The position numbers were made by a program, and so were the translations under genes. The notes under the pieces were generated by a model, which worked only from the letters and a program-made list of their open reading frames with translations, ran no database searches and was not told the DNA's origin. From Zelonia costaricensis (taxonomy: Eukaryota > Euglenozoa > Kinetoplastea > Trypanosomatida > Trypanosomatidae), in the NCBI GenBank assembly GCA_030849075.1, contig JASAOO010002811.1, forward strand, positions 1 to 10,168: a stretch of 10,168 bases of DNA, given 5' to 3'. Of this stretch, positions 6,679 through 10,168 are shown piece by piece. Each line of letters starts with the position of its first letter. Within the stretch, counting starts at the first letter, position 1.

Positions 6679-7878
6679 ATGCCGCTGCGGCGTCCGCTGC
6701 TGCAGCTGTGCGCGCTGCTGCTGATCGTCTTCGCTGCCACTGCTGCGCACGCCGCGGCACCCCCGTACGGCCCCGATGAGGTGAGAATCACCATCGAGCA
6801 CAAACCCGAAACCAAGACACGTTCCGACCACATCAAGGCCTGTGAATCAAATGGTGGCGTGCTGCTTCCCATGGTGACGGATGCCGTGTACGAGAAGACA
6901 CTCAGCCAGATGGACTCCTGGAACATCCAGACCGCCATCGGCTACATGGGCGCCTCCTCGATGCTGTCGAATTCGAGTTGCAACACGACAACGGCGTCGC
7001 TGCACTGCATCTGGCACTGGGACCAGGGACGCTACGCCGAGGAAGAGAACGCCATTCGACTCTACGAGGGCAACCGCCACCCCGACGCCCTGCCGAACGC
7101 CCGCATGCTCACCGTGCTGGTGCGCAACTACTGGCGGACCAGCAAGTTCGCCAGTGAGAAGTACCCGGGCGCACTCATGCAGCGCTACGGCATGGCTGTT
7201 CGAGACAAGGCAGCTCTTGGGTGGGCGGACAGCAGCCCCTCCAGGTGGTCCTACAACCCCCACTGGGTCCCCGATGAGTACTACACCTTCTGCGCGATCG
7301 AGCAGAGCACGAGCGTGTCACCAACGACGACCACAACAACCAATCCGAGCGCGGACAAGAGCGCGGGGCTGAGCGTTGGCGCCATTGTCGGCATCGCGGC
7401 CGGGGGTGCCGTTGCCGTTGGCTTCATCATCGCGCTCGTGGCGTGCCTGGCGTGCAACGGGTGCTGCTGCTGCGCCGGATCCACCACCGTGGCGGAGAGT
7501 GCGTACGCCCACGAGTCTTGCTGTGCCGCGTCGCAGCGGGGTGACATGTCGCGTGCCAACTCCTGTCGCTCGTGCCACAGCGGCTACGGCGACTTCAGCA
7601 ACCGCTCCTTCCACGACGGCGCTGCGAGCAAGGACGGGTGCAGTCGCCACTGCAGCTTCCACGGCAGTGTGAGGGCGGCGGAGGCCGAGGTGCGGCAGGG
7701 TGGCGATGAGGAGATGATGTCTGTGGCGGGGTCGCACTACAGCCGGGCCGCGTCAGGGGCCCACGGGTCCTGGGCGCCACCCTCGCGCGCCGCGTCGCAG
7801 ATGATGATGCCCGTACCGCCGAACATGATGATGCAGCCGCAGCCACCGATGCCGATGTACGGCAACTGGCAGATGTGA
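6679..7878 (+). CDS. Type I membrane surface protein with C-type-lectin-like ectodomain
   Basis: 399 residues. The start at ATG 6679 is chosen because a clean signal peptide follows at once (residues 1-26, ending AAHAA) and because the second copy is conserved from the same Met; the frame is open far upstream but low-complexity. The ectodomain (about 27-210) has four Cys (55, 101, 110, 205), a start CxxxGGVLLPMV, a central LHCIWHWDQGRY and an end WSYNP...FCAIE. That order (Cys-GG-L near the start, W-rich core, last Cys near the end) recalls the C-type-lectin fold, with C55-C205 and C101-C110 as plausible disulfides. NxS/T sites occur (for example NSSC, NTTT). A Thr-rich stalk (211-223) leads to one membrane helix (about 231-259, Gly/Ala-rich). 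The tail (260-399) starts GCCCC, a likely palmitoylation site, is rich in Ser and Cys, and ends in a Met/Pro-rich stretch. A surface receptor or adhesin is likely; the ligand is unknown. I do not recognise a named gene. Confidence 0.85.
   Translation: MPLRRPLLQLCALLLIVFAATAAHAAAPPYGPDEVRITIEHKPETKTRSDHIKACESNGGVLLPMVTDAVYEKTLSQMDSWNIQTAIGYMGASSMLSNSSCNTTTASLHCIWHWDQGRYAEEENAIRLYEGNRHPDALPNARMLTVLVRNYWRTSKFASEKYPGALMQRYGMAVRDKAALGWADSSPSRWSYNPHWVPDEYYTFCAIEQSTSVSPTTTTTTNPSADKSAGLSVGAIVGIAAGGAVAVGFIIALVACLACNGCCCCAGSTTVAESAYAHESCCAASQRGDMSRANSCRSCHSGYGDFSNRSFHDGAASKDGCSRHCSFHGSVRAAEAEVRQGGDEEMMSVAGSHYSRAASGAHGSWAPPSRAASQMMMPVPPNMMMQPQPPMPMYGNWQM
7351..7418 (+). repeat. 68-nt block identical to 10101-10168
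   Basis: This stretch covers the end of the stalk and most of the membrane helix. It is base-for-base identical to the last 68 bases of the window in the second copy, whereas the ectodomain-coding parts differ heavily. The identity runs into the window edge, so its full length is unknown. Confidence 0.9.
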
Positions 7879-7896
7879 GAGGCGCCGAGGGACGGT

Positions 7897-7919
7897 GGTG
7901 GCTCCCCGCGTGAGCCGCC
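7897..7919 (+). promoter_or_regulatory. Hairpin just after the stop of the first surface-protein gene
   Basis: GGTGGCTC at 7897-7904 pairs with GAGCCGCC at 7912-7919 (eight pairs, one of them G-U) around a 7-nt loop. It begins 19 nt after the TGA. A stem of this length can arise by chance in GC-rich DNA; the closeness of two further hairpins is what makes it notable. Confidence 0.4.
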
Positions 7920-8022
7920 GGCTGCCGAGCTGCAACGCTGCCCCCTCCAGCGTGAGCTCTCTCAGGCGCAACGCGGCCAACGCGCACAACACTGGCGCCG
8001 CGGACGGTGCGTCGTTCTGAGC

Positions 8023-8038
8023 TGAGCCCTGCGGCTCA
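8023..8038 (+). promoter_or_regulatory. Small tetraloop hairpin in the 3' UTR
   Basis: TGAGCC at 8023-8028 pairs perfectly with GGCTCA at 8033-8038 around the loop CTGC. It lies 12 nt before the stronger hairpin at 8051-8078. Confidence 0.35.
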
Positions 8039-8050
8039 TTGTCTGCTCCT

Positions 8051-8078
8051 TGTGCGCTGGACGGACTGCCAGCGCACA
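8051..8078 (+). promoter_or_regulatory. Perfect 10-bp hairpin in the 3' UTR
   Basis: TGTGCGCTGG at 8051-8060 is the exact reverse complement of CCAGCGCACA at 8069-8078, leaving the loop ACGGACTG. No T-run follows, so it is not a bacterial-type terminator. In trypanosomatids, where control is mostly post-transcriptional, 3' UTR structures can affect mRNA stability or stage-specific expression; that role is inferred here. Confidence 0.55.
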
Positions 8079-9352
8079 TGAGCACGAACCAACCAGCCCT
8101 GCCGACTGCCACGTGCACTTCATTGCGGAGGTGCAGCCACATACGCCACTCGCGTGCGGCGCAGATGGGCGGGTGTTTTTTCTCCTTTCCTCCTCACGTT
8201 GCCGATCGCCGCACCGCACGCCGTGCGACATCCTACACGTCAGCCGGCATAAGATGTGCGGTGCAGGCGGGCAGCCTTGTGTGGCCTTTCTTCGTAGCTT
8301 TCACCTCTTCCAGGTATCTCCTTTCATGCTTCACCGTCCGTCCCTGACGCCTTGGTTCGATGGCTGTGCCTCGTACAGCTCCCCGTCTCCTCTTGCATTT
8401 GCCTTCGCCTCTCCGCCACCACCACCTTGTGGCGGTGCGCTCTCTTCTGCGTGTCTTCCTCTTGCTCCGTCTTGCGTCCGCTTGCCAACTACCGCCATCT
8501 CTCTCCCGCTCCCCGACTCGTGTCCACCGCTGGTGTCCGCGTTGCATCAGCGGCCACGACGCGATCTCGGGTACGCGTGCGTCGCGGCGGTATTGCTTTT
8601 GCAGCTCCGTGCAGTTTCCTTTGTTTCTCGCTTTCTTGCTTGCACCCCCGTCACCGCGTGCGGGCGTGTCGTTGCACGCTGCGGTGGAGGCGCATGTTGG
8701 CACGCGTGCGCGGTGGCAGCGTGGGTGCTGCACCGGCGCGCCTGGCTCCCCCGCCTCCGTTGCTTGTGTTGTTCGCGTGCCTCGCCGGTTGCCGCTGGGA
8801 CTGCGGACCCCCTTTCCCCCTTCAGTACCATCATGTGAAGTCAGTAATACTGGATACCGTCGGGCGTATGTGCTGAGGAGACCCCGTCCCCCCTCTCTTC
8901 CCCCCTTCCCCTCTTCTCGACCGTTTTTCGTTGTGTTTTTGCTTTCTTCTCCCACGCACAAAATTCTTCTCCTCGCCGCTCGCTCGGCTGCGGTCGCTCG
9001 TAGTGTAATCCGAACTTCTGCACAGGGCACACGGGCAATGCGTGGGCGAAGGATGGCGCGCCTGAGCAGTGCACGTGCGTCTCGCACCTCAGCTCTTCGC
9101 TCCTCTATCACCAACGCGAGTGCGTTGAACTCGACTCGCTTCTTCGAACTCCGAGTGCCTCGCTTTTCGTGCTGGTTGGTGCGCAGCCCCGCTGCTGCCT
9201 GTCTCAACTCGCAGCGGAGGCTCTACTGTAGTAGTGGACCTCTTTGTCCCCCGTGCTCCCTCGTGCACACCCGACAGGCCGCTCGACTCTTCTCCATTTC
9301 TTCTCAGTTTCTTCAGACTCTGTTGGCGTGTTGCGTGCACGCGCCATCTCGT

Positions 9353-9380
9353 CCATCTTTCTTTCTTCCGTTTTCGTCAG
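9353..9380 (+). promoter_or_regulatory. Polypyrimidine tract and splice acceptor for the second copy
   Basis: A nearly pure T/C run ends in CAG, with AG at 9379-9380, giving a 45-nt leader before ATG 9426. It is a textbook trypanosomatid acceptor, which suggests the second copy is still transcribed and trans-spliced despite its internal stop. Confidence 0.6.
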
Positions 9381-9425
9381 TTGTAGGTGGCCGATCCGCA
9401 CCCCTTCTCGTTCCTCACCATCGCC

Positions 9426-10168
9426 ATGCCGCTGCCGCGTCCGCTGCTGCACCTGTGCGCGCTGCTGCTGATCGTCTTCGCTGTGACTGCTGCCCACGCT
9501 GCGGCGCCTCCGTACGGCCTAAACGAGGTGGTGATCACCATGGACGCCGCACCCAACGCCAGGACACGGCACGTGCGGAGTACGACCTGCGGAGCGGATG
9601 GTGGCGTGCTGCTTCCCATGGTGACGACTGCCGTGTACAAGGAACTTTACACGCAGATGCAATCCTCAAGTCTCAGGTATGTACTGGGCCACATGGGCGG
9701 CTCCACGATGCTGTCGCCTTCGAATTGCACTACGTCTGCGCCGTCGGTGCACTGCATCTGGCACTGAGACGAGGGACGGTACGCCGGGGAAGGGAACGCG
9801 TTGGCCTTCTACGAGGGCAACCGCAACGCCGCCGTCCTGCCCGGTGCCGCCATGGTCAGTAAGCTGGTGGACAACTACTGGGGTGTCCACGCCAACCCTG
9901 TGTTCTACCCAGGCTCATTAATGCAGCGCTACGGTGTGATGCAAAGGCAAACCGGTGGTCTGGGCTGGCTGGACAACAGCGCCACCACGTGGTCCTACCC
10001 CAACGGTCCCTCGACACAGACGCACACCTTCTGCAGCATCGATCTCAGCACGAGCACCTCACCGACGCCGTCCACGACGACCACCACAACCAAGCCGAGT
10101 GCGGACAAGAGCGCGGGGCTGAGCGTTGGCGCCATTGTCGGCATCGCGGCCGGGGGTGCCGTTGCCGT
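9426..10168 (+). pseudogene. Second copy of the C-type-lectin-like surface protein, interrupted by one TGA, 3' end beyond window
   Basis: It starts MPLPRPLLHLCALLLIVF, almost the same signal peptide as the first copy, and aligns without gaps to residue 113. Codon 114, Trp in the first copy (HCIWHW), is TGA at 9765-9767. Beyond it the same frame stays open for some 400 nt to the window edge and keeps family features: DEGRYAGEGNA, YEGNR, YPGSLMQRY, GLGWLDNSATTWSYP, HTFCSID, a Thr-rich stalk and the same membrane helix start. All four ectodomain Cys are present; the only visible length change is about one residue near the YPG motif. TGA is a true stop in this genome, since both other genes end in TGA. 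So it is a very young pseudogene, a polymorphic null allele, a sequencing error or, less likely, a readthrough gene. As read, the product would be a 113-residue secreted fragment. Confidence 0.8.

Larger units (their letters stand above)
7879..9352. other. Intergenic region between the two surface-protein copies
   Basis: About 1.5 kb holding the 3' UTR of the first copy and the upstream region of the second. It has three hairpins in its first 200 nt and T/C-rich stretches from about 8290 to 8530 and 8880 to 8950. A 500-codon open frame starting at 8360 runs through it and on into the second copy out of frame; its composition (Arg, Ser, Pro, His) and lack of family features make it a shadow. 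I see no additional gene and no RNA gene here. Confidence 0.65.

Noticed and set aside
8051..8078. Rho-independent terminator
   Set aside because: No T-run follows the stem and every other feature points to a eukaryotic trypanosomatid genome.
9765..9767. TGA read as tryptophan (altered genetic code, as in Blastocrithidia or in mitochondria)
   Set aside because: The LRR gene and the first surface-protein gene both end in TGA at sensible C-termini, and the Trp codons in those genes are TGG.
8360..9862. A 500-codon + strand open frame between and into the second surface-protein copy
   Set aside because: It is low-complexity, crosses the obvious pyrimidine tract and splice acceptor at 9353-9380, and overlaps the second copy in the wrong frame.

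Overview
The window looks like nuclear DNA of a trypanosomatid, most likely the Leishmania lineage (Leishmania, possibly Viannia, or a relative such as Leptomonas, Endotrypanum or Porcisia). The reasons are GC-rich coding sequence with strong G/C in third codon positions, no introns, all supported coding on one strand, long pyrimidine-rich intergenic stretches followed by AG (typical trans-splicing signals), CA/GT microsatellites and long G/C homopolymers. The genus is an inference from style and cannot be fixed without a search.

Layout, all on the + strand. (1) 2-868: the 3' part of a leucine-rich-repeat gene built from six 45-residue (135-nt) units; its start lies left of the window. (2) 869-about 3200: gene-free, pyrimidine-rich sequence. 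(3) About 3202-5073: a badly decayed retroelement-like gene. A Gag-like, Gln/Ala-rich first part is followed by a poorly recognised middle and then by an RNase H domain spread over several frame segments. The best guess is a tyrosine-recombinase (DIRS/VIPER/TATE-type) element, but no reverse transcriptase was seen. (4) 5074-6678: gene-free, C-rich sequence carrying the splice signals of the next gene. (5) 6679-7878: an intact 399-residue type I membrane protein with a signal peptide, a four-cysteine ectodomain resembling a C-type-lectin fold, a Thr-rich stalk, one membrane helix and a Cys-, Ser- and Met-rich tail. (6) 7879-9425: intergenic, with three hairpins close behind the stop. (7) 9426-window end: a second copy of the same family, interrupted by one TGA at the codon for Trp114 but otherwise open to the window edge.

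Together this looks like a small tandem family of surface proteins next to an old mobile-element scar and an LRR gene, a setting typical of fast-changing accessory parts of trypanosomatid genomes. The two family members share nearly the same signal peptide and an identical 68-nt membrane-segment stretch, while their ectodomains differ strongly. That suggests diversification of the exposed part. Nothing in the sequence shows that the LRR gene and the surface-protein genes work together; they would simply share a polycistronic transcript.
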